Source of the DNA: Chromobotia macracanthus
Taxonomy: Eukaryota; Chordata; Actinopteri; Cypriniformes; Botiidae
Direction: 5' to 3'
DNA length: 64,000 bases
NCBI GenBank assembly: GCA_036877525.1
Contig: JAZGTH010000122.1
Location: forward strand, 312,501 to 376,500
Part shown: piece by piece, positions 45,990-57,619 of the stretch
How positions within the stretch are numbered: position 1 is the stretch's first letter
Layout of the letters: every line of letters starts with the position of its first letter
Made by a program: the position numbers and the translations under genes
Notes under the pieces: model-generated
Database searches by the model: none
What the model was told of the DNA's origin: nothing
The model's input: only the letters and a program-made list of their open reading frames with translations

Positions 45990-46045
45990 TCAGTCGCTTC
46001 AGCAGACAAAAGTGTCTGCCAAATGCATGTAAATTGTAATGTAAA
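45990..46045 (+). mobile_element. Short L2-type tail
   Basis: AAAAGTGTCTGCCAAATGCA, followed by GTAAATTGTAATGTAAA, is the usual end of teleost L2 copies. Only the last ~50 bases remain. Confidence 0.5.
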
Positions 46046-46061
46046 TTTTTATCTTGCTATC

Positions 46062-46430
46062 TAACAGCTACCATAGGAGTTAGATTTGTCAATCCAGGAG
46101 GACCTGAGCTTCTCCTGCCCCGGCAAATCAAACGGTGGAGGACAGAAGGCTTGAAGTACCACTGGGTGACCAGCTGCAGTAGTCACCCTGGGGATATTAT
46201 CTGGTCTAGGGTGCAAAATGGCTTTAACAAAGCCAGGGGCAAATTCCAAGCAGACAGGGTCTACTGATAGAGCCTTCAGATCTCCTACCTTTTTGAGCAA
46301 TGTAAAAGTGAAGAGTAAAGCCACCTTCAGAGTCAGTAACTTCTCCAAGGCTGACTCTAGGGGCTTAAAGGGTGCTGAAGATAAACCCCTTCGAACAACA
46401 GAAAGATCCCAAGAAAGGACCCACGTAGTG
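46062..46430 (-). mobile_element. DIRS1-like element, recombinase part (internally deleted)
   Basis: Minus-strand codons read FKPLESALEKLLTLKVAL and KKVGDLKALSVDPVCLEFA, parallel to 33209-33460. Near 46110-46120 the sequence jumps from the LPGQEKL region straight to a block matching the end of the plus-strand copy (GATTGACAAATCTAA, compare 33814-33829). About 330 bases with the catalytic H-x-x-R and Tyr are therefore lost. The right edge at about 46430 is the junction with the Rex1-like LINE. Confidence 0.8.
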
Positions 46431-48600
46431 GAGGATAAACAGTTGTGTGTGTATGAGTGTGTGTGTGTTCCTTTCAGCTCCAGTTCTGTGTATTGATGGC
46501 AGGAGTATAAGAGTGTGTGAGAGGGGTGTGTGGGGTCATCCACAGTGCTGGAGGCTTTGCGGATGCAGCATGAGGTGTGAATGTCTGTGATGGAGGGAAG
46601 AGGGACCCCGATGATCCTCTCCGCTGTTCTCACTATTCGCTGGAGGGTCTTGCGGTCCGAGACAGTGCAATTCCCAAACCAGGCAGTGATGCAGCTGCAC
46701 TCAATAGTCCCTCTGTAGAAAGTGGTGAGGATGGGGGGTGGGAGATGTGCTTTCCTCAGTCTTCTCAGAAAGTACAGGTGCTGCTGGGCTTTCTTTGTTA
46801 TCGAACTTGTGTTGAGCGACCAGATGAGGTTCTCCGCCAGGTGAACACCAAGAAACTTGGTGCTCTTGACAATCTCCACGGAGGAGCCGCCGATGTTTAG
46901 TGGAGAGTGGACATTCTGTGCTCTTCTGAAGTCAACAATCATCTCTTTAGTTTTGTCCACATTCAGAGACAGGTTGTTGGCTCTGCACCAGTTCGTTAGC
47001 TACTGCACCTCCTCTCTATAAGCTGACTCGTCGTTCTTGCTGATGAGACCCACCACGGTTGTGTCATCGGCGAACTTGATGATATGATTCGAGCTGTGCA
47101 TTGCTACACAGTCGTGAGTCAGCAGGGTGAACAGCAATGGACTGAGCACACAGCCCTGTGGGGCCCCAGTGCTCAGTGTGGTGGTGTTGGAGGTGCTGTT
47201 CCCGATCCGAACTGACTAAAGTCTCCCAGTCAGGAAGTCCAGGATACAGTTACAGAGGGAGGTGTTCAGGCCCAGCAGGTTCAGTTTTCCATTCAGGTGC
47301 TGAGGGATGATTGTGTTGAACGCTGAAGTCTGAACAGCATTCGAGCATATGTGTCTTTATTGTTCAGGTGGGTGAGGGCCAGATGGAGGGTAGTTGTGAT
47401 GGCGTCATCTGTTGAGAGGTTGGGGCGGTAGGCGTATTGCAGGGGATCCAGGGGGGGTGGGGGGGGCGCAGCAGGGTCTTGATGTGCCTCAAGACGAGCC
47501 TCTCGAAGAGGTGTTGATGATGTCCATGAAAACATCTGCCAGCTGATCTACACATCCTCTGAGCACCCTGCCAGGAATGTTGTCTGGACCAGCAGCCTTC
47601 CACGGGTTAACTCTGTGTAGAGTCTTCCTCACATCGGCCGTGGTTAGGCACAGCACCTGGTCATCGGGAAGAGGAGTGGTCTTCCTCGTCATCATGTCAT
47701 TCTGTGCTTCAAACCGTGCACAGAAGTTGTTCAGCACATCTGGTAGGGAGACATCATTGTTACAGGCAGGTGTTGTTGTCCTGTAGTTGGTGATGGCCTG
47801 GATGCCCTGCCACATGCGCTGTGTCTCTGCTGGCCTCAAAGTTGTTATGGATTCTTTGAGCATGTGTGAGCTTTGCTTCTCTGATAGCCTGGGACAGTTT
47901 GGCCCTCTCTGTTCTTAGGGCTGCCTTGTCACCTACTCTGAAGGTGGAGTCTCAGGTCCTCAGTAGCGCATCATCAATGCACTTGCTAATATAGCTGGTC
48001 ACTGATGCCGCATATTCCTCCAAACTGGTGAAGTCGCCGTCATTTGCCGCTTCCCTGAACATGTGCCAGTCAGTAAGTTCAAAACAGTCCTAGAGAGCAG
48101 AGATGGCTTCTTCTGGCCAGGTTTTCACCTGCTTCAGAACCGGTTTGGATGCAGTACGTGCCGGGGATGTTTGTGTAAACAAGGTCCAACACGTTCTTCC
48201 CTCTCGTTGCAAAGTCCACATGCTGATGGAATTTAGGAAGCACTGACTTGATATTTGCATGGTTAAAATCTCCAGCAACAATAAACAGTCCGTTGGGGTT
48301 TGAGTTCTGAAGCTTGCTAATAGCACCATAAGGTTCACAGAGTGCATCTTATGCATTAGCACTGGGGGGAATGTATACTCCGATTATGAAGACGGTGGTG
48401 AATTCCCGTGGTAAATAAAATGGTCTGCATCTAACAGTCACTAACTCCACCAGCGATGAGCAGTAATTAGAAACTAGCACAGAGTTCTTGCACCATTCCA
48501 TGTTGATGTAAACACACAAGTCGCCGCCGCAAGTCTTGCCGCACAAATTTGTGTTTCTGTCAGCACAAAATGAAGGGTTTGTTTTCAGCCTAGCATGGAC
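46431..48600 (-). mobile_element. Rex1-like non-LTR retrotransposon
   Basis: Minus-strand motifs run from 48540 down: endonuclease (GGDLCVYINMEWCKNS, RPFYLPREFTTVFI), PWKAAGPDNIPGRVLRGC (about 47620), the RT palm with FADDTTVVGLIS (about 47060-47100), then NVDKTKEMIVDFRRA and ITAWFGNCTVSDRKTLQRI. The FADD block and what follows fit Rex1 as I remember it. The endonuclease and N-terminal RT are frame-broken, and parts of the palm appear deleted near 47340. A GT-rich stretch (46440-46475) lies at the 3' side. It interrupts the DIRS element on the same strand. Confidence 0.75.
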
Positions 48601-50540
48601 CCCCGCCCTCTTGCCGCTTTCTCACGCACCGCTTGCAACATCCCCTCCCCTGGCCACTGGCATCAGGCGACGCAGAGGACTGGAGGCCTGGTCCTCACAG
48701 CAAGCCGAGATCACATAGCGTCTCCAGCAGATCATTTCGCAGAGTAGCTGTAGTATTAGTGTCTGGTGGCTGCACACTACTGTCGCGCTGCCATCTTGGA
48801 CCCCAAGATTCTCTGCTCCCAGAATTATATGCCCTTGGATGTACATTGCTCTGGTGGAGAGCAGCCTGGTCTCCACCCAAAGAAGGATCTGCTGTGCTAA
48901 CCTGAACAGGGGGCGTGAACCCAGTCCTCCTTGGTGACTCAAGTACGAGACCACCTTGGTGTTGTCCGTACAGACTAGGATGTCTTGGCCCCTGAGGTGT
49001 GGAAGGAAGTGTTTCAGAGCCAGAAACACCACCCTCATTTCCAGACAGTTTATGTGCCAGGAGAGATAAGGGTCCTCCCACTGACCACAGACTGGGCGGC
49101 CATCGAGAAATGCACCCCAGCCTGTGAGGGAAGTGTCCATCATAAGGATCCTGCAATGGCATAACGCTCCTAGAGTGGGACCCAAGGTAAGAAACTGGGG
49201 TCTGAGCCACACAAAAAGGATTAAAACCCTTCAGCACATAACCCTTACCATCCCAGGTAGATTTTGGGATGAAACCTGTTTATCTTTAGCCAGAACTGAA
49301 ACAGTCTCATGTGCAGCGAACCCGATGGAATCACACTGGCTGCTGCTGCCATGAGTCCTAAAAGCCTCTGAATCAGGAGGACTGTCTAATGTCGGCCAAC
49401 ACCGCCCACAGCAGCAAGAATCGAATCCACATGTGCAGGAGACAATTGTGCCCACATCGTAGTGGAGCCCGAATTACCCCTAGAAATGTAGTACTTCTCT
49501 GATGAGGAGAAAGCATATTCTCTTCTGCTGTCTATAGGCAGCAGAGGATTTAGAAGAAGAAGCAGAGGTGGACGGACCACCTGACACCGCAGCGGCCTGA
49601 CCACAGCAGGGGAGGATCTCCCGGAACACCTCTGATTGCTTTTTAGCCTCCTAGTATCTGTTGACAATGGAGCCCACTGCGTCAAAAACAGGGTAAAAAC
49701 ATAAGCCGAACATGGGTTCTTACACAATTCGACACCTTGGTGTGAAGATCTAAGAAGAACAGGAGATTGCGACAGGGAGGCTGTTCTCTATTAAATGATA
49801 GAAACCTATCATCCAACTTAGATGTTTTATATCTTCTTGACAGCACGAGAAACAACCTCAACCAGCTCTGCAAATGCAGCAGAAAGAGAAAGCTTGTCTG
49901 CCTCAGCACCCATCTGGCTACTAGCAGTCATCTCATCATCTGATGCTGCCAGCATGAGCTCATCTTCCAGCTCAGAAGAAACCACTGAGTGGGCTTCTTA
50001 AGCTGACATGTGCTCATCCAATTTGGCGGAGATTGACAGAAAAGGCAGGGTCCATCTCTCGCTGCTCTCCCACCAAATCGATCCCACGAGTGAAGTCTCT
50101 GTTCCACCTCATCAGAAGCGGGACCTGACCCACGAGGTGCAACTGCCTGATTCCCATCAGAATTGATAAAAGCCAGGCAGAAGCTGAGCGTCCTCAGTGG
50201 AAGCGATTTGCACTAAGGACAATCAGTCTCTTAAGAGCTGAGCGAGCATACTTCGCTCCAAGACAAAACACACACATATTACAGCATCATATAACACGGA
50301 CATGATGGCACGTACTGCTTTATAAAACTTTTGGAAGTCATACTTCCTTTCTGACTACTTCCAAAATCTAAATCTCCCTTCACTTTGTGCAAACTAACAG
50401 CTGATGACATATTTTTAGCCCTGGTTTTACACATGTTCAGACTCAGGTGTGCCTAAGGCACGTTCCCCATAGCATCAAGCATGACACAGTGTCGAGTTCC
50501 CATGACACAGTGTTGAGTTCCCTGTAGGAACTACAACATA
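48601..50540 (-). mobile_element. DIRS1-like element, RNase H part and outer end
   Basis: Open minus-strand codons at 48622-49212 hold RNase H-type blocks (MMDTSLTGWGAFLDGRPV, CLEMRVVFLALKHFL, VCTDNTKVVSYLSHQ). The fourth carboxylate region reads GAENL. Upstream (49240-50400) are broken gag-like frames. The outer end, 50415-50540, matches the terminal repeat of the plus-strand DIRS (34120-34225). It contains a small tandem duplication of CATGACACAGTGT(C/T)GAGTTCC. Together with 46062-46430 it forms one minus-oriented, dead element. Confidence 0.8.
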
Positions 50541-50584
50541 TGCGTTCTGTCAAACACCGAAAAGCTAAATCATGCATTCATGAC

Positions 50585-50705
50585 ATTAAGACTTGTTTAC
50601 GACATTAAGACGTGATTATTGCAACACTTTACTGGATAGCTGCCCTGCAGGTTTAGTACAAAAACTCCAGCTGGTTCAAAATGCAGCAGCCAGAGTTTTG
50701 TAAAT
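50585..50705 (+). mobile_element. LINE RT C-terminal fragment
   Basis: GACGTGATTATTGCAACACT, then CTCCAGCTGGTTCAAAATGC, match the LINE at 16825-16915 (motif DYCNTLL...LVQNAAARV). Only ~120 bases remain. Confidence 0.7.
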
Positions 50706-50908
50706 TGTCAGTTTTGCTTTTAGCATAATGATCTAATTACAAGTCCTAAAGACTATTTCGCTAATTCTTTGTCTTTCTCTTTCATTATGCAATGTTCAGA
50801 TATTTTATGGTACTATTGCAAGTACCTTGCAAGTACCATGGTTAAACCATGCTTAATTTTTGTAAAAGTTTCTTTATTTATCACAATCAAAATTAATTGT
50901 AATGTTAA

Positions 50909-51381
50909 TGTTACAGTGGAGGCTTCCGTACTGCCTCGACCAAACTACCAGAGGGAGCCATCACCTGAGTATTAAATCATGTTTGGACTACATTTCCCAT
51001 AAGGCCACATTCCTGGGGCTGATTACTTCCTGCTCACCTGATATCAATTAACTCATGTGTATATAAACCCCAGTCTGTGATGAACTCATGGCAAAGTCTT
51101 GTTTTGGCCCGGCTGACATTTCTGAGTGGTTTCTATTGTTGATTGGATTACCTGTTATTACCTGGACTGTTTACCATTTCTCTGATTGTTTGCTGCCTGC
51201 CCCGACTTGGATTGTTTATCGTCTTCTCTGATTGTTTGCTTCCTGCCCTGACCTTGGATTGTTTATCGTTGCCGTTTAGCCTAGCCCCTGATATACCTGT
51301 TTGCTGTTGTCAACCCTGCCTGTTCAACTATTCTATTAAACTATTGCAAATGGATCCCACTGTCTCTGTCTCCTCGTTACA
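50909..51381 (+). mobile_element. Probable solo LTR of a Gypsy-like retrotransposon
   Basis: It starts TGTTACAGTGGAGGC and ends CTCCTCGTTACA, giving TG...CA with short matching TGTTA/TTACA ends. A TATA-like box (GTGTATATAAACC, 51058-51070) and a polyadenylation region (TATTAAACTATTGC) lie inside. No partner LTR or internal sequence is nearby. No clear target duplication was found. Confidence 0.6.
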
Positions 51382-52234
51382 GCTACTATAAATCTTATGT
51401 TATTAGAGGGATAACAAAATCGATTTTATTTCTGTCCATTGTAAGCTCCAGTTTAGTTGAATAAATTAAGTGACAAATTGTCCAGCAGGACAATATAAAA
51501 TGTTTCTTCTTTTCAGGTTTCACCAGAGAGCCAGGGCTTTGAAATATTAGGGTGAGTCTCTGTTTTGCAGCTGTGATATTTTTAATTGTTGTGGGGTTTT
51601 TTTTATTTGAGTAATTTAAGCTTTCGGAATACTAAATAGCACAGTATTGATAACATTGAGTGTCTGATATTACAAGTAGTGCTGTTTTGCTTTTACTCTA
51701 CCTTAGTAGATTTCTAACTATGTAGTTAAATCATTAACAGTAACAATGGCTACATGTATGTTGTGTTCCTTGTGTATGTGAAATTTAAAAAATTTAGCAG
51801 GAAAAGGCAGACTATGCTGGTGACAACCAATTTTTTTGAGAATGCAAACATATGGAATGAAGGAAAATATCCAAATGGATGTTTTCAACTAAATATTGAA
51901 AATTGTAACAGTTTATGCAACTATTTCCTTTTCAGATATTTTCAGTCATTGAATTTACAGAAACAAACTGTCAACATTATATCTGAGTCATGGTTTGAGG
52001 CCAAACTATAGAAGTGATGAATGCATAAACAGAGCCATATGAAAATGTGAAGAGCGAGGAGCAGACTGGTATGATGTTCGAGTCCTCAAGAACTGGGAGG
52101 GAACCACTTTAGAGACAAAATTCAATTAATCTGTGTTTTAATATATACTAACTCTGTAAACAAATTTAACATTTTAAATTCTAATTAATGATGGTCTATT
52201 TCTGTGTTGATATTGTATACATTGTGATATTGCA

Positions 52235-52562
52235 CAAAATCACTCTCCTGCTCATTCACCTTCACTATCCCTGGCTGGTGGAATGACCTTCCGAACTTTA
52301 TCCAGTCAGCCACATCACTCTCAACTTTCAAAAACGCATCTTTTTTGTAAATACCTGACAGGACCTTGTTGATAGCCTAAGTCTGTTAAATATATAAAAT
52401 TAAAAAACCAAACCCTTTTGTCTCCCTCAACAGATCTTGCCTGTACTTGCTGGTAAACTTGGTAACCTTGTAACTTTGTATACTTATGTTTTTGCCTCAC
52501 TGTTTGTGAATTGCTTTATTGCTCTTAGTTTGTAAATCGCTTACAAAAAATGCGTAAATGTA
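52235..52562 (+). mobile_element. L2-type LINE 3' end
   Basis: CTGGTGGAATGACCTTCCGA (WWNDLP-like codons), followed by a 3' UTR and the tail GTAAATCGCTTACAAAAAATG, are the end of another L2 subfamily. Confidence 0.65.
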
Positions 52563-53028
52563 ACTGACATAAATTTAATAGTCAGTACTTAACAGTATTT
52601 TTATTAGTGTGTGACAAAATATTTTGTCACATATTTGGCAATAGTTGTTTTTCACAGAAAAAGGGATAGTACTGTACCACTGTTAACCCCCTCTATGACA
52701 GACTGTCATTGAATTCTATACACTAGTACAGTAATTGCTCATGTGATTGGATAATACTGCAAAATTGATTTGATAGTGAAGTGAAGTGAATGCATTTTTT
52801 TTTTTCATTTTTTTTTAAAGAAATTATTTTTTAAGTCATTTCTTCTATGTGAGTTTGCAATAGTGGAGTAATGACTTTTTGTGAATTCTGATCATGTGAT
52901 TATCATAAAACGAGAGAAATTGAGGGCATCACTGACCTGAAACACATCTGCGTTACAAACAGATGATGAGGAAGAAGTCATTAGGAAGAGAAAAATTAAG
53001 CCAAGGTTTCATATTCTGAGACTATGAC

Positions 53029-53949
53029 TGTCACTCTTGTGTTGTGTCCTGGTTCAGTTTGTTTGGGTCTTCTGTTTTGGTTTTGTTCCTGCCTTATCAC
53101 CTCGTCAGTCCATTCCACCGGCTCCGTTGGGCTCCTTCTTTCCTCCAGCTCCACCTCAGTCCTCTGTCGTTCCGGCTCCGCTGCGACCTTCCGGATATCT
53201 GCCTGCACCTCGATCGCTAAGGTCGCATGTTCCGCCTTGGTCCTCTGGACCCTCAGCTCTGCCCTGGCTTGTCGGCTCTCCATCTTTGCCTCGGGCTCCA
53301 CCACCACCTGCTCTACCACTGTCAGTCGGCCCCTTGGAGTCGTCAGCCCTTCACTATGGCTCCTCCCTCTGTCGGCTCCATTGTGGGCTGCCATCCTCCT
53401 TCCTCCATCTACTCCTCCATGGTCCCTCGAGTTTCCTCCTTAGCTCCTCTCACAGCCATCGCCACCCTGGTCCTTCAAGTCTCTTCTTTTGCTCCTCCTT
53501 CTGTCAATGCCACCCTGGCTGCATGCCTGCCCTTCTGCTGCTTGTCCTCCTCCTGAGCCCCCCTTCCTCCCTCCACAGTTGTTCCATTTACTGTGCGAGG
53601 ACACGCCTTCCAGGAGGGGAGAGTAATGTCAACCTTATGAACCTGTGTCCTGGTTCAGTTTGTTCCGGTCTTCTGTTTTGGTTTAGTTTCTGTTTTTTCT
53701 TACTTGGTCATGTTTTTGTTCTCGTTTAGTCATCATTAGTTAATAGCCCTCACCTGTTTGTCCCCAGTTAGCCTCCCTATTTAAGTTCTTCTTTCTGTCC
53801 TGTGTTTTGTCAGTTATTACATTTAACTACGATTGATCCTAAGTTCATGTCTATGCATTGCTGTTGTGGATTGTTATTAAGGAACATATCTGTTGGATTT
53901 ACCTTGGTCTCCATCGCCTTTTGTCCCTTTACTCAATCCCTACGTGACA
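53029..53949 (+). mobile_element. Internally deleted LTR retrotransposon
   Basis: The right LTR is 53628-53949 (TGTCAACCTTATG to CCCTACGTGACA). Its start is repeated at 53029-53100 (shared TGTCCTGGTTCAGTTTGTT and CTTCTGTTTTGGTTT), so the left LTR survives only as its first ~70 bases. Between lies a C/T-rich stretch whose frames are proline/serine-rich, ending in AGGAGGGGAGAGTAA as a likely polypurine tract. The open frames here (up to 230 codons) are low-complexity and probably not functional. Confidence 0.6.
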
Positions 53950-55329
53950 CTGACACCTATGCATCATTTGAAAATACATTTAAAGATATCTTTAACTATA
54001 GAGATCACATATTAAGTAGTGCAAACATCTCTTTTTTGCTGTGCAGTAATTTGCTCTAATTATCAAAGTAAGCAATGAACTCTTTGTAGCATGGATATTT
54101 TGCTGTATTACAGACTCAGTACTGTAGGGTAGTTGAATATTTAGTGTTATCTGGTTGAATTTAAGTAGTTCTTAAAGTAATTTTTGATGTTTTATTCATG
54201 CCCATTCATTAAGGTTAGTTGTAATTTGCTTTGTTGATTAGGCAAATTTGTGGTGATACAGAGTCTGACAGTGAGCCAGAAGGGGGTACAAAGAGGATAT
54301 ACCATAATCTCTCCATTTGTCCAGCACTGCCAGATCTCTGCTAGACCTCTGCTAGACTTAAGGCAGGTTGAAACTTCTTCTTTCACTGGTATATTCTTGT
54401 ACATGCTTTGAATAATTTTCTAAGCTGTTTGCCATGTTTTTGTTGATATCTAGCTATTTAGCTGTAACATTAACAACAGTATTAAGTCATGTTACTTCTA
54501 CAGGACTTAATGTAAGTGCAATCTAATTATTGTTATATTCATGTTTCACAGCAGCACCACCACCTGTCCACTTCAATACATCTGGCATGCCTTCCAGTCC
54601 TGTACGCCACTTCTCTGCTCTGATGCATTCTGAAGATAGTTATTACACAGGTACCATTTTTATAATTGTTTGCTACGGCTGTCTCTTGCATGCCATTATG
54701 GTCTGTGGGCCAAATCTCTGTCAGATGAGCATTTCTTTAGGCCCACATTTGGACTTGGGAAAACAGGCACTGAACCCATTCCTTGCTCTAGTTAATTTAA
54801 AGCACTGTGTTTATGTAATTGTTTAAATTATATACATTTAGATAACTTGGTATTTTTTGTCTTTAAATGCTTCCTTAACTCTTTGTAGCTGCTCAGCTGC
54901 ACATTCTAACTTTGTTGGAACATGTGAAGGAACAGCAAATGCTGTCAATAAGCTGTCAATCTTGCTGCACAACTAGTAACAGAAACTCCTGTGGCATATA
55001 CCTCACAATATCAATGTCCCATTGGCTACTACGCCTGAAGTTAAAGAGTTGGAGGAGTGGCTCAAAGATTCAAGAAATGCACAGGCTAAACTGTATTTTG
55101 AGAATTTAAACGGAATAATAAATGTATTATAATGTATTTTTGCCTTTTCAGATATCTGCTCTGGGTGCTATTGGAGGACAAAACAACAAAAGTCACAGAA
55201 CATATTTTAAGAAAAGAACAAGAGGATTTAATTCTATTTTCTCAGATGCAGTAGCCAAACAAATTAACTGGAAAGGAATCAATAGGAAGAAGTGCTTTAA
55301 ATAATTTTTTACAAGAAATTTGTTGATCA

Positions 55330-56188
55330 GTAAGTATGGTATAATACCACTAAGTCGAGTATTACCCTTACAAAAAAGTTCAGTTTTTTAATTGTATGTC
55401 AGCAAAGTTCAAGTATTTAAGAATACATTATGTAGTAAGTACCACTAGCTGAAAACATGTTTCACACGTTTTTACATGTTTATAAAATAAACAGTAGTAA
55501 ACTAGTTTACAACTACATTTTTCTGATTAGTAATATTTATTTTAGTAAGAAGTATACTAATAGTATACTTTAATAAAATTATTTTTTGTTAGGGTGCACA
55601 CTTTTCATAAACATCTCCACAACCTAAATGATATATGATATATATTTTTTTGTTTGTTTAAATACACAATACCATGTATTGTTTACATAATACCATGTAT
55701 TCTGTTTTCTGTGTTTTACATGTTTGATAATTTTTATGTTTTCTGCATTTTTTTTATTATAAGGTTATAAGATAGGTCTGTAATTTACTAGTTCACTGGT
55801 ATCAATTGTTTTTTTTAATAAGAGGTCTGACTTGTAAGTTTTTGAGACATATCCCAACACCATTGATGAATTAATATATATTATACATATATATATTTTT
55901 AATATATAAATTATTTTAGAATAATAGTAAACCCATCAACAATTGTAACTGAAAAATTATGTTGTAACTTAAAGCATTTAAAAAAATGGAACTCAATGTT
56001 ATACTTTAGCATCTTTAATGTAGCCACATTTTGCCAAGAATTTGCAAAAGTGTAAACCTGTTATTTTATCATCATAAACCTGGAAAGCTTTTCAAACAGT
56101 ATTGAAAAAAATTCCATCTATGCAGAACTCTTCTTGGCTGCCTTTTATCCATTATTTGATTGACTGCTAGAAAAGCAGGAAACAATAG
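55330..56188. other. AT-rich non-coding stretch
   Basis: There are long A/T runs and TATATA tracts (55635-55650, 55875-55905). No gene or repeat family is recognised. Confidence 0.5.
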
Positions 56189-57036
56189 TAGGGGTGGAAT
56201 GGTACACAGAAGCCATAGTTTGCTACCTCGGTTTTGGGGTACGGTTCGATATGGGTTCGGTACAACAAGAATAAGCAACAAATCCCCAGTGCTTTCTGTT
56301 TATTTTGAACAGGCAGTAGTGTTTGGTCAAAATCAGTTACAAAACTGAAAAGCTTCTTGTGATATGAAAGTACAAAATGTATAGAATAATGAAAAATAAA
56401 ACTTTTTAATTAGGAGACACATTTAATAAATACTTGAAGCCGGGATCCTCTACTACTGTAGATGGGCGTAGTGCAGATTAAATGTGTATGCCAATTGCCT
56501 TTGAAATAGCTTTGATCCTGTCTGCTCTCACATCTAAAGGCTGCTTAAAAGCTGCAGGGATTAGTTGTTGCACTACTATAGTCTTTTTCTGCCTAACTCC
56601 AGTGACTGGCACATCATGTTGTCGGATATGTGTTAGCATATTGGTCATATTTTCACTCACGTATCGTACAGCTGCCTTACAACGCTGACACACTGTCATT
56701 GTCCTGTCTACGACTCGCTCTCCTTTACTGCCGTACTTAACAGGAAACCCGAAACTTTTTCACACCATGGATTTAAAACAAGCAGGCGGGTCTTTGAGCT
56801 CTTGTGTGCTGTCTAAACTTGCCATTCTTGTTTTGGATTGGTGTGTAGCAGATCTCTTCTTCTGCTTTTTCCTGTTGTGACAGAGTTGCATTATCATACG
56901 TGCCCCCTTCTGGGCGCCTGTGACTGACTGTATCCGTCGTTGGAGTACATGAACCGGACACACGTGACGCATGAACAGAACTGTGATGCCTGTACTGTGA
57001 TGGTTCAAGACAAATACGTGTACCATTCCACCCCTA
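56189..57036 (-). mobile_element. Non-autonomous hAT transposon with BED-finger remnant
   Basis: Terminal inverted repeats TAGGGGTGGAATGGTAC (56189-56205) and its reverse complement (57020-57036) fit the TAGGGGTG ends of hAT-Ac elements. The subterminal CGGTTTTGGGGTACGGTTCG also fits. Inside, on the minus strand (56478-56760), is a BED-type zinc finger: CQRCKAAVRYVSENMTNMLTHIRQH shows C-x2-C and H-x4/5-H spacing at about 56620-56690. The DDE core and dimerisation domain are absent, so the element needs a helper. An 8-bp target duplication was not evident. Confidence 0.75.
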
Positions 57037-57039
57037 CTT

Positions 57040-57240
57040 AGAAGAATAAATTGGATGAGTGTTTTCTGCAGTCTCGGGCACAGCCTCCATGTTGAGTTTG
57101 CCTTTCTTACCTGATCTCCCCACTGAGGTGTTGAGGTCATGGAAAAGGCTGTTCCCATCCTGTATTTAAAGTTCCACGAAATGATGGCTACTTTGCGACT
57201 AGCCATAAACTTGGCAGCAAATTCCTAAGCAATGGGCCTT
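57040..57240 (-). other. Possible exon of unknown identity
   Basis: A minus-strand open stretch (57115-57206, KVAIISWNFKYRMGTAF) ends at a donor-like GATCAG/GTAAGA. No family is recognised, so it could be a chance frame. Confidence 0.2.
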
Positions 57241-57619
57241 TCTTCACCAAAGAGAGGTTGAAGCAATTATAATCATTGTGAATTGAATAAAACATTTTGA
57301 TCAACAAAATATTAAACTGTCTGATCACTGTGGCATAATTTCATTTAAAGAAATCCATTAGGATAGGGTGTATTATTAAATGGATGGCTTCAGTCCTGGG
57401 TGATGATTAGTCAATGCAGCTTTGTTAAAATTCACAAAATAGTAACAGCTATGAACACATCTTTGTAAATTTAAGATAGACATTCACAATTGCCAGATGT
57501 TTTTTGTGTATGCTTTTTATGCAAACAATTCACTGAATGAATATATTTTTGCAGCCTGTGAATATAGCTTTTTATATCTTATTGCTTAATTGTAAATATG
57601 TACAAAAATGTTGTAATTT

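Larger units (their letters stand above)
51938..55329 (+). pseudogene. DUF4806-type gene relic, intron-containing
   Basis: Exon-like pieces lie in order. About 51938-52115 has SVIEFTETN and, later, WFE-like coding in shifting frames. About 54235-54290 reads DTESDSEPEGGTKR. 54553-54651 encodes a proline/serine segment (PPPVHFNTSGMPSSPVRHF). 54889-55103 contains VKELEEWLKDSRNAQAKL. 55152-55329 contains ISALGAIGGQNN, then AVAKQINWKGIN. The last two fit the DUF4806 domain seen in many fish proteins of unknown function, often linked to domesticated transposon genes. Frames change between and within pieces, and a stop at 55302-55304 cuts the domain. LINE and LTR insertions lie in its first intron. 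Neighbouring small exons are less sure. Confidence 0.55.

Noticed and set aside
52996..53394. Minus-strand 132-codon charged frame
   Set aside because: It is antisense to the LTR-retrotransposon interior and follows its codon-like triplet bias; no independent support.
53024..53729. Long proline/serine-rich open frames (up to 230 codons)
   Set aside because: They are low-complexity translations of C/T-rich LTR-retrotransposon sequence in overlapping frames; no domain is visible.
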